A stretch of DNA of 64,000 bases from Ornithodoros turicata (GCF_037126465.1 NC_088204.1:17924804-17988803); one strand, 5' to 3'. Positions 44,911 to 56,905 are shown, counted from the stretch's first letter. Notes: generated by a model from the sequence alone, not told the origin. Translations and numbers: made by a program.

Positions 44911-46912
44911 TAATTCAACGACTTAAGTCGACGCTCAACCATGTAGCGTGCTGTTCCCAGTGGAATGTCTAAACCAGTCGCGAAACGTTGTGGCTATAGT
45001 TCGGCTACAGCTACAGCGGTTCAGATGTAACTTGGATTGGATTGGTCGTACACTACAATCCACCGTGAGCCAACTTCGGAGCACAATGTATCCGGACAAG
45101 TTACACTTCGACCCAGATTTGGGTGCGGTCTCTTTTATGCTGACAAGAATGGGTCCGCATATGGCTGCCACCGCGTTTGACGCGCCGAACGGGAAAAAAG
45201 AAATACGTGGGAAAATGTCGACATCCATGCGAATTAGGTCCATCTACATGTCCCTATCCACACACAGCATAGACCTCACTTTCCCCCTAATTACCGTAGA
45301 CGTTGTTACGGCAACGCTATGAGCAAGGAAAGGTCGTGACATCGGACACGACCGAACTGGCAGGCTGAGAAGATTCCAGGATTCCAGAATATTCCAATAG
45401 GGTTTGTGTTCGGGAACTGCCTTACAACGCACACGTAAAACAGGGGTACACAATCTCTTTTTATCGTATTCCGCCCATATCTCTCTCTCTCTCTCTTCCT
45501 TTCTCTCTTAGGCCAGCCATTCGCCTTGGTGGCGCTGCTGTGCTCTTGTAATCTGGTTTCACAACGGGAGACGTCGTTATGTTCTCCACGATAAAAACGA
45601 AAAACTCAAAGTCGCTCTCTCTCTCTCTGGCAATATGGGTATCGTACGTTTCCATGAATAAACTCATGGGCAAATCTAATACGAAGGCATGTCGGACAAC
45701 TGCAGGTGTAGACGCATACGAATAATTTTGTTCGGAGCGGCACAATATATTGTCTGGAATACATAAAGAGCTCTCGTTATGTATGCAACAGCCGCAATTA
45801 TGAGTAACTTCGGAATAAAAAGGAGAAGGGACGACAACATTATAAAACTCGTGGAGGACCTGCGATCCCAGTATAAAAGGCGAGGCTTCAAAGGTACAGC
45901 ACAAAGTGACATAATTAAAAGGTGACAAACCACTTTGACATTTGATCCACTATTTTTCAGACTGATAATGACCCATCAACGCAATCAATATATTCTATAA
46001 AGAGCGAACAAGTGGCAAGTTCAACTACGACAGAGCACAAAAATGCAAACTTCACACAGGTCATATAGTTGACAATTGAACTGAATTGAATCACCTCACC
46101 GAAAGCAACCCCCAATGGGTGACGCGACGGGTTGCAAGGCGAAATCGCTTTGATAAGAGATGAGGCACACAAAACACTCAGTGTGGCTACGTAGGTATCT
46201 CAAATACTTTATCTGTATGTCGGCATCTTATATCACGCAGTCGTGGAAATACTTTTCCTTCGTCCCTGCTTTTCCTTCGCCGCCGCACTACGGCAGACAG
46301 CAAGAATTCGCCGTTCCGATGCAACCATATGCCGAGGAAGCTTCTCTCAGTACGAGCGGTATAGAATTTCAAACAGAGGAAGGATACAAAGACAAGCTTA
46401 AATAGCTCCCTTTTGCGCGTGAATCAGTTTTTAGTTTGTATACCGACATTTCATCGGTGCCCTTCTTTCTTTCTTTTTTCTTTTTCCCATGCCACGTGTC
46501 TATAAGTAGAGACATATTTCCCGTGTTTTATTCCGAAGTGCAAATCGGTATCCTTTTCTTGATTTGCTTTTGTTTTTCAAGCTGGCAACAGGAGAGAAAT
46601 CAGAGTATCTTATTCATATTGTAAATAAGAACTGCTGGCAAAAGCGCAATCGGAGTATGGTACGTTCAACGGGTCTCTTCGGGGAAGCGCGGTATTTACC
46701 GGTTGTAGAAATCGCCTACCAATGTCAGACCCGGTTTAAAAAATAATAGCACCCCCGGTTACAAGTTGAACGTAGTATTTACTTTTTCCTTGTGTATAAA
46801 ATCCAGGACAAAAAGAGAGCCGAGACCCCCGGACAATCGAGACTGGTCGCCACTCCCATTTGTACTGCTCGCAGTGATCTATCCAGATCCCCCCCGCTAA
46901 ATGTTTAGTGAC
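44911..46912. other. Stretch without recognised gene
   Basis: Open frames at 44948-45322 (plus) and 45461-45928 (minus, 155 codons) overlap opposite-strand frames. The minus one includes Arg-Glu repeats encoded by a CT microsatellite (45480-45500). No domain is seen. Confidence 0.4.
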
Positions 46913-47002
46913 ATCGCTAAAACAGTGCTAAAAACAATAAGGACCACAGAAGACGGACGCACTTTGTGTCGTCCTTATTGTTTTTAGCACTGTTTTAGCG
47001 AT
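46913..47002. repeat. Perfect 32-bp inverted repeat with 26-bp loop
   Basis: Left arm 46913-46944 begins ATCGCTAAAACAGTGC and right arm 46971-47002 is its exact reverse complement. The loop begins CACAGAAGACGG. With no mismatch over 32 bp, it is either young or constrained. In RNA it would form a hairpin of pre-miRNA-like length (about 90 nt) but with an unusually perfect stem. Confidence 0.9.
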
Positions 47003-49247
47003 TTTATTATGTGTGACAAACAGGCACAAATTGGTACTTTGTTTAGTGACACCTCCCTAACATCTTTTTCCCCTGTGCACCCCCCAACAGGAAGGAGCCT
47101 CTGTTATTTAAGCTTTAGACACATGTCGCCAATGATGCATACCGACTAGCTGTAATAATGACCCCCATGCACCCCCCCCCCACATTTTGCAACACCCCCA
47201 ACCCTCACCCTGTGCTCGTGATTCTGGATAAACCACTGACTGCTCGCCGGCCCGATCGTAACTTACCACAAGACAAAGTAACGTTTCACATTACAGCTAA
47301 ACAAAGTGTCCGGAGAACACCTTGTGAGGTCGAGCTTTTTTAAACCAACGTGTGTAAAGAGGACGTATATGCTACGAAGATGTGCAGGTAATGGGAATGT
47401 TGCGGTTGAGTATGTCTCCCACGAGAGGGAGCTTCGGAGGGGAAAAACGAAGGAGGAGAGGGTGGACTCATCCATCATCATCGAAGCCAGGGAGTGCGAA
47501 GACGGCAAAGTAATAAGGCCCATAAAATGGCCTCAAACACAGACGGGTTTCTTTCCTTTTCTTTCTTTCTTTTCTTTCACCCTCGCAGCAGCTCGCAGAC
47601 GGCGGCCATTCTCCATGTGCTGCACCCTAACCAACAACGCCACCTTCTTTTCCCAGACAGCCGTTCGTGCTGTGGGGAGAATTCGAATGAATACTGCATG
47701 CCCTCCTCTGTATTCTTTTTTTTATCCCTGTTAGGGTTTATTTCCCGTACGGAGCATTGTGGGTCTGCGAATGTGTAGATTGCGTTGCCATTAAATAGGG
47801 AATGTCAAAGAGAATGCGTATCGCAAACCATGCTCTTCATTTCTTCTTCCGGGCTCTAACATACGTGGTTTAAAACGACAGAAAAGAACAGTGCACTACG
47901 CACAGTACAACGCACACATACAATGACTCATAAGTGTATCTGCATTAGACCACAGCCAGAGATTTACAGGCAAGTGACGAACCGCGACAGCTGCGCTAGA
48001 GCTGCGAAGGGCCGTGTACGATTTTTTTTTTTTTTTTCAAGTTTAGTGCACACAGGTTACATTGTCTGTAAAGCCCAGTAGAGGGCTAGAGTTAGGGCCT
48101 CCTAACGAATTAATTATTCCCGAGACACAATTCACGAAAGCACAAAAACGCAACTCTTGCACGATGCATCACAAAAATGTGAAAGCAACATTACGACAAA
48201 CAAACGACAAACACTGCGCCGGAGCAAAATGAACGACCATTTTACATCACTCAGTCTATTTCATTTAAATATTATATTTTAATTATCCAAACGTGCAGAA
48301 GAGGGGAAGGAAGGACACATCGTTGAAGGTCATACGTGCACAAGTGTGGGAAGCTCTTCCGATGTCACCGCCATGCACGCAAACGCTCCCGAACAATGTA
48401 CGTCACTTGTGCTTCGTGTTCAATCTGTTACGACTCCCTCCTGCATTATTATTTTTTTTTTTTCATATAAAACTGACATAAAATGAAATCTGGAAATAAT
48501 GCACACCGTACTTCCGACGGAGTCCATCCTCCCGTTTCCTGCCTTTCGTAATGTTTCTCTCTCTCTCTCTTTCTTTTTTTTTTTTTTTTTTCTCATAATA
48601 TTCCTTCTCCTATCTGTCTTGAACCACCAGCAGCACCTTTCCAATTTTTCTTCCACAGACACCTATCATTTTCGCTTCAACTAGTTCTTCTTTGCCCATT
48701 ATTTATTTATTTTTTTGCTCGGAAATTTTGACGGAGCACCGCGAATAACTCAAACCTATATGCCGACCACCTGCTCGACTCGCGCTCTTGAAACAAAGAG
48801 AGAGAGAGAGAGACAGAGCTCCCCTACAGTTTTTCCTTTGAAAAAAAAAGAAGAAATAAAGTAAATTGAAGTACATTTCCGCACGCACATATAAAAAAGA
48901 CAAAAGAACAGAAAAAGAAGCGATGGAACACGCATCATGCCGTGCGGCTAATAACTCGTCTCGGCAAGCAATTGTTACGGATCTTCCGACTCTGTCACCC
49001 TGTCGGAGTCATCTTTTATTTTCTTTGCTCAGCGTGAAGAGAGGCTCGACAAAGCACCCCGGATTTCTGTGGACGGACGCGAGAAACGACATAATTGTAA
49101 TTTAATGCGATCATATACCTTCTCGACCTCTCAAGGTCGTGTAATGCGGGCTACCATGCAAAGAAAATAAAGAGCACAGACGGCAAGAACGCGTTTATCT
49201 GGATCACATGATCTGGATAAAGAAACAACGCCCGAACGTTTACATGC
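47003..49247. other. Stretch without recognised gene; pyrimidine tracts
   Basis: A pyrimidine tract ending CACCCTCGCAG at 47590 precedes two open frames that end by about 47780; no downstream donor was found. 48040-48110 (poly-T, then TTAGTGCACACAGGTTAC and CCCAGTAGAGGGCTAGAG) may be a minus-strand retroelement tail. (TC)n/T run at 48556-48592. Confidence 0.4.
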
Positions 49248-49611
49248 CACTCTTTAAAATGAGCTTCACCACATAGCACGCTCCTAGCCAACCATCATCC
49301 CGAGTGACATCATTCTTTCCCCTGGTTTGCTGAAAACGGGGGGCGTACGCCATCTTTTTTGCATTATTCAGTTGATAATTGCAACAACAATAACAACTTT
49401 ATTTTGAAGGTGATGAATGGGGTAGTTTCATCGCCTGAGTCGATACTCTGCCCCATTGCTGATGGTGATGTGAAGAATGAAATAATGCTAATTGCCACAA
49501 AAATGGCGTACATTCCATGTTTTCATCAAATCAAGGGAGAGAACGTTGTCATTCGGGATGATGTTTTGGCTAGGAGAGCGCTATGCGGTGAAGCTCCTAT
49601 ATTTTTGAGCA
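49248..49611. mobile_element. FB1 copy with an insertion in its loop
   Basis: The left arm starts CACTCTTTAAAATGAGCTTC and runs to GGGGGGCGTACGCCATC. The right arm resumes at about 49489 (TAATTGCCACAAAAATGGCG) and ends GCGGTGAAGCTCC and TTTTTGAGCAG. About 110 bp at the loop are foreign. Confidence 0.7.
49370..49488 (-). mobile_element. Foreign segment inside the FB1 loop, possible retroelement tail
   Basis: It begins with AATTGCAACAACAATAACAA then CTTTATTTTGAAGG on the plus strand. On the minus strand this is ...CAAAATAAAG followed by TTGTTATTGTTGTTGC, the layout of a LINE/SINE 3' end with AATAAA and a simple-repeat tail. The remainder (GTAGTTTCATCGCCTGAGTC, CCCCATTGCTGATGG) is not identified. 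No target duplication was fixed. Confidence 0.4.
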
Positions 49612-50924
49612 GCAAGAAGACAAGATGACTGCGGATTACGCGTTGATCCGGATTAGCTCATCCGGACAAAGAAAGAATATCGGATGCAAGACGACAAATT
49701 AGAATATTGTTGCCAGCTCTGGTCGGGCCTCGCAAGACATTTGCATTGGTAGTACACGTTTTTGTCGCCTCAAATTCTCGAGCGTATTGTGGAAGATTGA
49801 CAGCGTATTAATGCGCGTTTATTCAATGCGCATCTCCTTGCTGTGGTCGCCCGGAGCTCTGAGAAGGCCACTTGGTCACTTCACTCCTACTGGCCTCTTA
49901 GCATGCTTTGCGTTCTCCGGTTTTGTCACGGGACAGGACAGGACAGATCTCACATTCAAGAGGATAAAGTAAAATCGTTACGTAAGTAGCCAAATTAGAA
50001 GACAATATAAACAATCATAACGATGCCTTACCCTACAGTTCTCAGCAAACGACACAGAGGGCGCCACGGAATACCAAATTCATCACGTCTGGCAACACTG
50101 ACACGAAACCAAAGTCCATCACCTGAGATTAGCGCAACTGCAGCGCCAGTGAAGATTCCGCGGCACACCATCGTTCATAGCGGCCAATCAGAGATCCCTG
50201 CCGATAAGAAAGGCGCAGATCCTCGCACTCAATCCCTCGTTTTCTTTGGCACACAAGACAAAAAAAAAAAAAAAAAAAGAATGGTAGCAGCGCACAAAGG
50301 AAGGAAGTCCGAATCCAGTCACCGACTTAAAGCTTCTTCGTTCCTGAGAGCATCATTTTTCTTGAGGCAAGATGACAGCCGCATCTAGCGTGCTGTCAGA
50401 AATAAGCTGGGCTACAATTGAGCAGCGAGGCGAACTCTGTAACCTTGTGTATATCTATCTATCTATGTTTTTTTTTTTTTGTGTGTGTGTGTGTGTGCTT
50501 TCTTGGAACTTCCACTGAGACCTCGCAAGTTGGGAAACGAAAAAAGAAAAAGGGTTGGCAACATGTAATTGGCGCAATTTTTTTAGGGGGTCAGCGTGTG
50601 AAAGAATATCATTGCCTCAGTGATTAATTGCTGCTAGTGTTGACGCACATGTTGGAAAAATGTTCGAGTTCCTTCGGGTTAGACGTAAGAGACAAGGGAC
50701 GCGTGAAATGATCTGTGTGATAAAACGTCGACGTTTTAATGGGAGTGCAGTCTGTAACCAATGCTTGTTCAGCAGAATTCAAAATATCATACATACGGGA
50801 GCCCATCCACAGTTTCCAACCATAACGCAGAAAACAGTTCAGGCACGGCCGACCAAAACATATATACCGTATATGAATGATTCCATCGGAGGATGCCAAA
50901 TTTAGGTAACAATGTGAGTGGCGA
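49612..50924. other. Stretch without recognised gene; clustered microsatellites
   Basis: An A19 run ends at 50279. (ATCT)n at 50452-50466, T13 at 50468-50480 and (GT)9 at 50481-50498 adjoin. A minus-strand frame at 50624-50899 (91 codons, with the text FLRYGWKLWMGSRMYDILN) reads like a retroelement or gene fragment but I cannot place it. Confidence 0.35.
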
Positions 50925-51045
50925 TTTTTTTCTCACCTTTTTTTCTCACCTGAGGAAGCGTGGACCTCCACGCGAAAGCTTGTACAAATTAAACTTAAAC
51001 AAAAATCTTCAGTGTCGGCTTCCGTATTTTGTTTATGTGATCTAC
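50925..51045 (+). mobile_element. Penelope-like element 3' end with hammerhead-like core
   Basis: After a T-rich tract, CTCACCTGAGGAAGCGTGG, ACCT, CCACGCGAAAGCTTGTAC is followed by an AAATTAAAC...AAAAATC stretch and GTGTCGGCTTCCGTATTTTG. The unit CTGAnGA, 6-bp stem GCGTGG/CCACGC, GAAA (50950-50977) matches a hammerhead ribozyme core except for one extra A before the stem. Penelope-like retroelements are known to carry such hammerhead motifs. Family assignment rests on recalled similarity. No reverse transcriptase is visible upstream, so the copy would be 5' truncated. Confidence 0.5.
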
Positions 51046-51183
51046 AGGACTTGACTCCCCTCTTCGTATACGTCACCGTTACCTTCATAACAAGCGTAGC
51101 GACACGAAGGAAACTTACGATTCCTAAGCTTAACCATATACCAAGAGAGCTGATACTCTCTCAGTCGCCATAAACTTAATGTT

Positions 51184-51378
51184 ACCAGCTCCCGTGGCAT
51201 AGTGGTTAGGATGATCGCTTTCCACGCCGAGACTGGGAGGCGACACGGGTTCGAATCCTGTCACCAGCTGTGCTTTCTGAGGTTTTCCCTTGGTTTTCCG
51301 AAGAATTTCCAGACGAATGTCGACACAGTTCCCCCTGAAGTCGGTCCAGGACGCGTACTAACCCCCCTGTTCCCCACG
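51184..51378 (+). mobile_element. tRNA-derived SINE with intact A and B boxes
   Basis: The head CCAGCTCCCGTGGCATAGTG contains an A box (TGGCATAGTGGTTAGG, 51195-51210) and a B box (GGTTCGAATCC, 51248-51258) at tRNA spacing. The body follows as GAGGTTTTCCCTTGG, TCGACACAGTTCCCCCTGAA and GTCGGTCCAGGACGCG, then ACTAACCCCCCTGTTCCCC. The 3' tail seen at 22606 is absent, so it is 3' truncated or diverged. The region around 51206-51391 on the minus strand is open only by chance. Confidence 0.8.
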
Positions 51379-53660
51379 ACTTGACCCACACGCTTCGGCG
51401 TCAAAGCTATGGACATGTACGGGGAATGAAGCTTGTGACAAAGGCAAGGGACGGCTGTCTCCAAACCACGTGACCCTTTTCCTAGTCGGCTCATCATTGT
51501 ATATTGTGACATGAAGAGGAAAGTTTCGCATCGTATGTCCCAACCCACCCACTGCGAACGACACGGTTGCATGCGTGCAGTGAAAGTTATTCTCGACTTC
51601 GAACAGTCACCCATTGTCCCTCTGCTGGAGTCGTCTTTCTTCCTCCAAATGTCGGCGACACGACGCATCTGGATTGTGTACTGTCTTCCTCGATCTCGTC
51701 CCCCTCGAGGACAGAATAAGAACTAACCGAATCACCTGAGACGGACACACACGTCCAAATGTTGCACGTCGTTATTGGAACGCATAATTACGCAACCATG
51801 CCTTCGTATCTTTTTTTTTTTTTTCCCCTTCGGTGTCTCATACGGTATTGTTCACGGCCTCCTACCGTGGGAAACGACGTGTCCCTGCAGTCGACAGAAA
51901 CTGCGTCCCCTCCGTTCTGTGCCCGACGCATTGTGGCATTTTTTCCGCTCCGACGGCTCTCCGTAACGCCCCCCTTTGCCACTGGGAGCGCAACTGTGCT
52001 CGTCCAGGTGGCATATTTCCACACCCCCGTTTTGATATTCGAAAACATATTGCTTGGCTTCAAAAAGTGCTCCCCGACAAAACGATACCGCAGGAACATT
52101 CTTGAAGCATGACAGAGAAGATATAGAGCGCCTCGCGTGACGGTGACGGTGACGGTCGCCTGTCAAACCCCATATTCTGTGTTGTTCCGCGACATACACC
52201 GTTATTGGAGTCGCATATATTGTGTCTCAAACGTCGATATTGCATCGAACGTATACATGTAAGAGCGTATGTTGAAGCCGAACGTGTCACGCAATCATAC
52301 TGTGTGCTGAACGAGAAACGATGTCGGAACTGGCCTCTGCTTCGAAGCAACGTCAATAAAGACACAATACGACAAGGGAGTCATATTTGGCTTAACATAA
52401 CCAACTATTACCGTGACCAATCCTAACCACACCTAACTTATCATATTCAACGAAAATTTCAATTTTTTTCTTCTTTAACTCTCAAACGCAAACCTCAACT
52501 ACCGTCATTTCGTACCGAAGAGAAAGATAGCACACCGCAACCACCTTCCTTGCACACGAAGCTCGTCGAATTAAATACGTGTACATATACTCCTCCATTT
52601 TTATTATTAATAAACTCGTCGAAGAAGGCCGATAGCGACGCGAATATGGAAGATGGAATAAAAACGTCTCGAGCCGCTGCCGAAATAATCTTGTTCGCGA
52701 AATGAACTTTGTAACCTCTTAACGGGAACGTGTATGGCACGAGAAAATTATGCTCACGCTATATGATAATGTAACTAGTCCGTGTATTTTCGATGCAACG
52801 CACAACTACTGTATGCATAAGCACGGGTGCGATGAGGAGATCGCTGCAGATTTCGGGTTCCCACGGGCGCAGCACGCTCGCCCAGCGGGGTTTGTTTGGT
52901 TCAGCATCTCTGCACAGAATTGTTGCTCCGTTGGCTTCTTTGCACTTTGGTTGGTGGACCATATTTTCCATGCAGACAACAGCGGCAGATATAGCTGCAT
53001 AGGATTTGCGTGGGAACTACGGGACCATACCAGAGAAGCTCTACAGAATTTGACATGCCACGACGCGCTGAGTTGATATAAGCGAGAACGCGTTAACAAA
53101 GTCAAAGGCCACAGCGAATCTGCGCCTCGTGGGCCCGAACGCGTCTCTCCCGAGGGCCTTTTAATCGAGCACGCCGGGTTTCTCTAATATCATCATCGAT
53201 TGCTGCAAAGATAAGAAAAGAAACCGGCTCACATGCCCAGTCACCATCGCAAGCGGGTGGGGGGGCGCAGGGCGACTCTGAGTTACCTAGACAGAGAGAC
53301 AGACACATGCTCTCGAAGCGGCAGTCTACCTATCCAGTCTCTAATCCGACTTTGCGCCTCACTGCTTTCCTCCCCCGTTTGAAAGCTTTTACGTGTTTCG
53401 TGGAAAGGCTCGCGACAGCCGTACTAGGGCCTCGGGGCAGGCCCAACGGCGGTCGCATGCACCGCATTCGGCCGCTGATGAGAACGCGTTCCCGCAGTGG
53501 TCGTTTCAAAAGTGACTATTAGATGTGCGAAGCCATATCGTCATCGCCATAATCAATTCTGGCACTTTCCTCTGCGTCTGCTTCCGCGCATTCTAAAAAG
53601 AGAAACTGCCCCGCATGTTGCACTCTGCGTCAGCCATAACGGCTAATGATACGAGGTCTC
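51379..53660. other. Stretch without recognised gene
   Basis: 51500-52110 is CpG-rich with frames open on both strands, e.g. minus 51788-52099 and plus 51759-52112. 52750-53105 also has overlapping frames on both strands. None shows a domain or good splice limits. No repeat boundary recognised. Confidence 0.35.
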
Positions 53661-54049
53661 GTAGGAGAACTTCACCGCATAACACACTTCTAGTCTACCA
53701 TCATCCCGAATGAAGTCGTTCTCTCCCTCGATTTGCTGAAAATAGGAGGCGTATGCCTTTTTGTGACACTTACGCAGTGACGTCAACCGTCACAAAAAGG
53801 CATAGGAATACACCGTAACGCTTTCCACAAATCGTGAGTGACAAGGTATCCTTCTGTGCAATGGTTGGCGCCCTCAGCGTGAGAAATTGATGTTCTGAGG
53901 CTGGAACACAAAAAGACAAATACATACAAAGCGGTAATCCAGAAGATGTGGGTTCGAGTCCTACAGCTGGCTAACCTTTTCAGTGACTTCCATCTTTCAT
54001 CATTAATCCCTCAGCGTGTTATGCGGTAAAGTCATGTTCTATAAGAGCG
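53661..54049. mobile_element. FB1 copy split by a SINE
   Basis: The left arm runs from AGGAGAACTTCACCGCATAA through TTGCTGAAAATAGGAGGCGT. The loop is GTGACACTTACGCAGTGACG. The diverged right arm runs to TGGTTGGCG at 53870. It resumes after the insertion with TTATGCGGTAAAGTCATGTT (from 54019), ending AGAGCG. It is older than the 11261 and 15158 copies judging by substitutions. Confidence 0.75.
53882..54007 (+). mobile_element. SINE insertion with 11-bp target duplication
   Basis: The 126-bp insert is bounded by perfect repeats CCCTCAGCGTG (53871-53881 and 54008-54018). It contains a degenerate tRNA-like 3' half with B box GGTTCGAGTCC, then TACAGCTGGCTAACC and TTTTCAGTGACTTCC, ending CATCATTAAT. 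The A box region is missing or altered. The 3' end differs from the SINEs at 24498 and 51184, so it is a separate family. Confidence 0.75.
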
Positions 54050-54050
54050 C

Positions 54051-55254
54051 AGTTATCGCTTCTGACTTGAGAAGCGACCTGTCATTGGTCTCCTCCCGTT
54101 CCTTCTGTGCTGTTGTCAAGGTAACGCAATCTTTCATACCACGAGGGGAAATTTTTCCACTTTAGAGTTCCTTTACATCACAATTACCACAAAAAAGGCG
54201 TACGCCTCCCATTATCAACGAATCAGCAAAGGGAGACTGTATGATCCTTAGGGTGGGTTCACACGAGGGACGCATCCCCGGGATAAGTCCGCGGATGGTG
54301 TAAACGTCACAGCCTACGTCATCAAAATGTGCGTCTTCTCCGGTCCGCGGAGGACCGGAATCCCACCGCGGACCATTCGTCTCCGACCCACAAACGGTCC
54401 CCGTGTTGGCGGGGGACTTGAGGACGGAGCAGCGTCTTTTGACTTTTTTTTTTTCTTCTTTCGACAGGCTGTTTTACAGCTCTGACCGCTGAAGCAGAAG
54501 AGATTCGAAGAACCGCGTAATAAAAAAGAGAAATCGTGTTCGGGTCTTCACGAAACAAGAAAAAAATGGGGAAAACGAGGATTTTGCTACGAGCAAGTGG
54601 GTCTCCAAATACAATACCCACTATAGCACGGTGTGGAAATGTGATCTTACTTCACATACAACAACAACAGATAAATTGCGATTATGACTATTATGATTAT
54701 AACAGGTTTTGCATATGCATATGTCGCTTTGTACTGTAAATAGCTTTTACTACGTGTCCAGCCTCGAGAACTGACAGTTGTCTGTTTCATTCGGTCAAAA
54801 CTCAGTGCAGTTTGAGTTCTTTCTTTTCAACGAAGGGCACAGTTTATGATTCCGCGGCACGGCAACACGATTCCTATAAAGGCGTCGACCGCGAAATATC
54901 TGTTGTCATCAACGACAGTTTTTATTTCGCTATAGTGCAGTGGTTCCCTGCATTGTGGAATGCTGGAGATGCAATGTACACCAACGAACAAAATTTCATT
55001 TTTTCTGTTCAATCCTAGTGCAGAAAAGTGAGAAAACTCGTTCACGCAGCCTGATAAGTGTTGTTGGAGACGGACTTATCCGCTCCCATCCCTCGTCCCG
55101 TGTGAATGCTCAGCGGGGACCGGGACTCCTCCGTCCACGTGACGTCACCGCCTGCCGCGGACTTATCCCGGGGATGCATCCCTCGTGTGAACACACCCTT
55201 AATGGCAGTTGGTTGTGATCGTCTTGCGCGATGAAGTTCGGTTCTTATAGAGTG
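54051..55254. mobile_element. Degenerate FB1 copy split by a Harbinger-like element
   Basis: Left traces, TTATCGCTTCTGACTTGAGA, lie at 54053. The right half begins CAATTACCACAAAAAAGGCG (54181) through ATCAGCAAAGGGAGACTG, is interrupted at 54251, and resumes at 55202 with ATGGCAGTTGGTTG, then GATGAAGTTCGGTTCTTATA and AGAGTG, followed by TA. Confidence 0.65.
54251..55198. mobile_element. Non-autonomous PIF/Harbinger-like element (948 bp)
   Basis: The terminal inverted repeats are about 44 bp with two mismatches. The left begins GGGTGGGTTCACACGAGGGA, the right read inward GGGTGTGTTCACACGAGGGA, and both continue through CATCCCCGGGATAAGTCC. TTA lies on both sides (54248-54250, 55199-55201). A 3-bp TTA duplication with GGG-starting repeats is the hallmark of PIF/Harbinger. 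The interior has only frames of 60-100 codons with no transposase or Myb-like motif, so it depends on a partner in trans. Confidence 0.8.
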
Positions 55255-56905
55255 TAACGAAGGGGTCCCTTCATCCAACCTGAATTCACTTCCGGCTCTG
55301 TACCGCGTTGCGAACAATATCGTCGATGTGCATCTGCGCTCCGTAAGTTCATAGACGACGGGATAGGTTGGGCATCGCCCACTTTGCAACAAAACAAGGC
55401 CGCTTTCGGATCGCACTTCTTATCAAGTATGCGCGGTGTGGTGCTAATGCAGTGCTACGCTAATGATGCGCACAGCGATTGGACGGTATTCCGTGTGAGG
55501 GTTTATAGCGCGCGCCTAAATAGAATGTGCTTACGTGCGAACATCGCAAAATATAGTAACGGCGCGTAACTGATATATACGTGAATGGCGTAAGAGGAGA
55601 TGAGCAGCAGAAGGTAAACTCTCAGTGAGCTGTCGCTAGGAGCACGCTACGTGGTGAAGTAAAAAAAAAAAAAAAGAAGAAGAAGAAAATGAAGTACCAA
55701 CTGAATAGTATTAATGAGAAAAATGGGCGAATCAATGTGCGCGTCACGAATACGATTTTGTCTGGAGATTTCCGTGTTTCTGATGCACCACTGTTTGCGC
55801 GCTTGTCCGTTCACCAACGTCTTCCACGAGCGACAAAAAAAACAAGAAACAAATATATATATATATATATATAAGAAGCACACACAAAAAAAAAGGAATG
55901 AACGCATAGCTGTAAAGAAGGCTCTTTGTACTGCAACAAAACACAAGCAAAAAAGAAAAGATGGAAAAGGACTAAGAGAGAGGGACATCGCAACGTTGAG
56001 ATGAGTTAGGAGCACAGGAAGAAGAGAGAGAACCCAAACATCCGGGTCCAGGCGAGCGGAAAAAATAAAAGAAAAAGAAAAGCTTCAAAGAGAAGCGCGT
56101 CAAACGACTCCGTGGTGCTAAAAGGGTTTACTACTGCTCTCCCACAGAGATAAAGGGAAGATAGGCGCGTAAGGCTGTAAACCTTACCCTTTCTCTTCAC
56201 CTTAAAAAGCGAGAGACGGTAGTAGACATGTTTCCTTTGCCCTTTATACAGCTATAGTACAGCGCATATTTCTTCCGAAGACAGACGACACAGGCATGGA
56301 AAGATGAGCCTCGTCTGTTGACCGTCGTCTATGTTCTACGCTACGACAGTTTGTCTCTGCGCAGGGGAGAGTGCAAAGTTTGGAGAAACTACGTGACAAA
56401 GTGTCTGTCCATTCACAGGACAGCAGTGCGGTTTCTTCCTTTCTTTTTTCATTGCGACGAAATGAGCGAAAAACACACGACAGCACAGGGTGTCCTGTGT
56501 TGTCTCGCCCATTTCGTCGCTATGCACTGTCCAAACCAAATACCACATGCGCTTCACCTTGAAATGTCCCCCCCCCCCTTATTTGGGAGAGACACCAACG
56601 AGATAGCTCCACGGACAATAAGGGAAGGAGGGAAACTGGGGAGGTGCGCGGACAGCTGACCTACTTGCACAGCGTAAAGAACATTCAGGATATAGTTTAG
56701 AGTTCCATATCTCAATACGTGGATATGAAATAGACTTATAAGACAGGACACAGCAAGGACATCGAATTGACGCGATGATGAATGGGGAAACTCGCCATCT
56801 GGGTTGTGGCTCACTACCCCTATGTCGATGGGACTGCATGAGATGTAAAATGACAATGAATGTTGCATGATGAACTAGCACTGAGAAGAGAGAAAAATGC
56901 ACTGT
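55255..56905. other. Stretch without recognised gene; FB1 terminal relic
   Basis: 55630-55660 holds TCGCTAGGAGCACGCTACGT and GGTGAAGT, an isolated FB1 right terminus followed by poly-A. (TA)n lies at 55852-55872. Open frames overlap on both strands with no domain. Confidence 0.4.

Noticed and set aside
45461..45928. 155-codon minus-strand frame
   Set aside because: It reads through CT microsatellites (Arg-Glu repeats) and has no recognisable domain.
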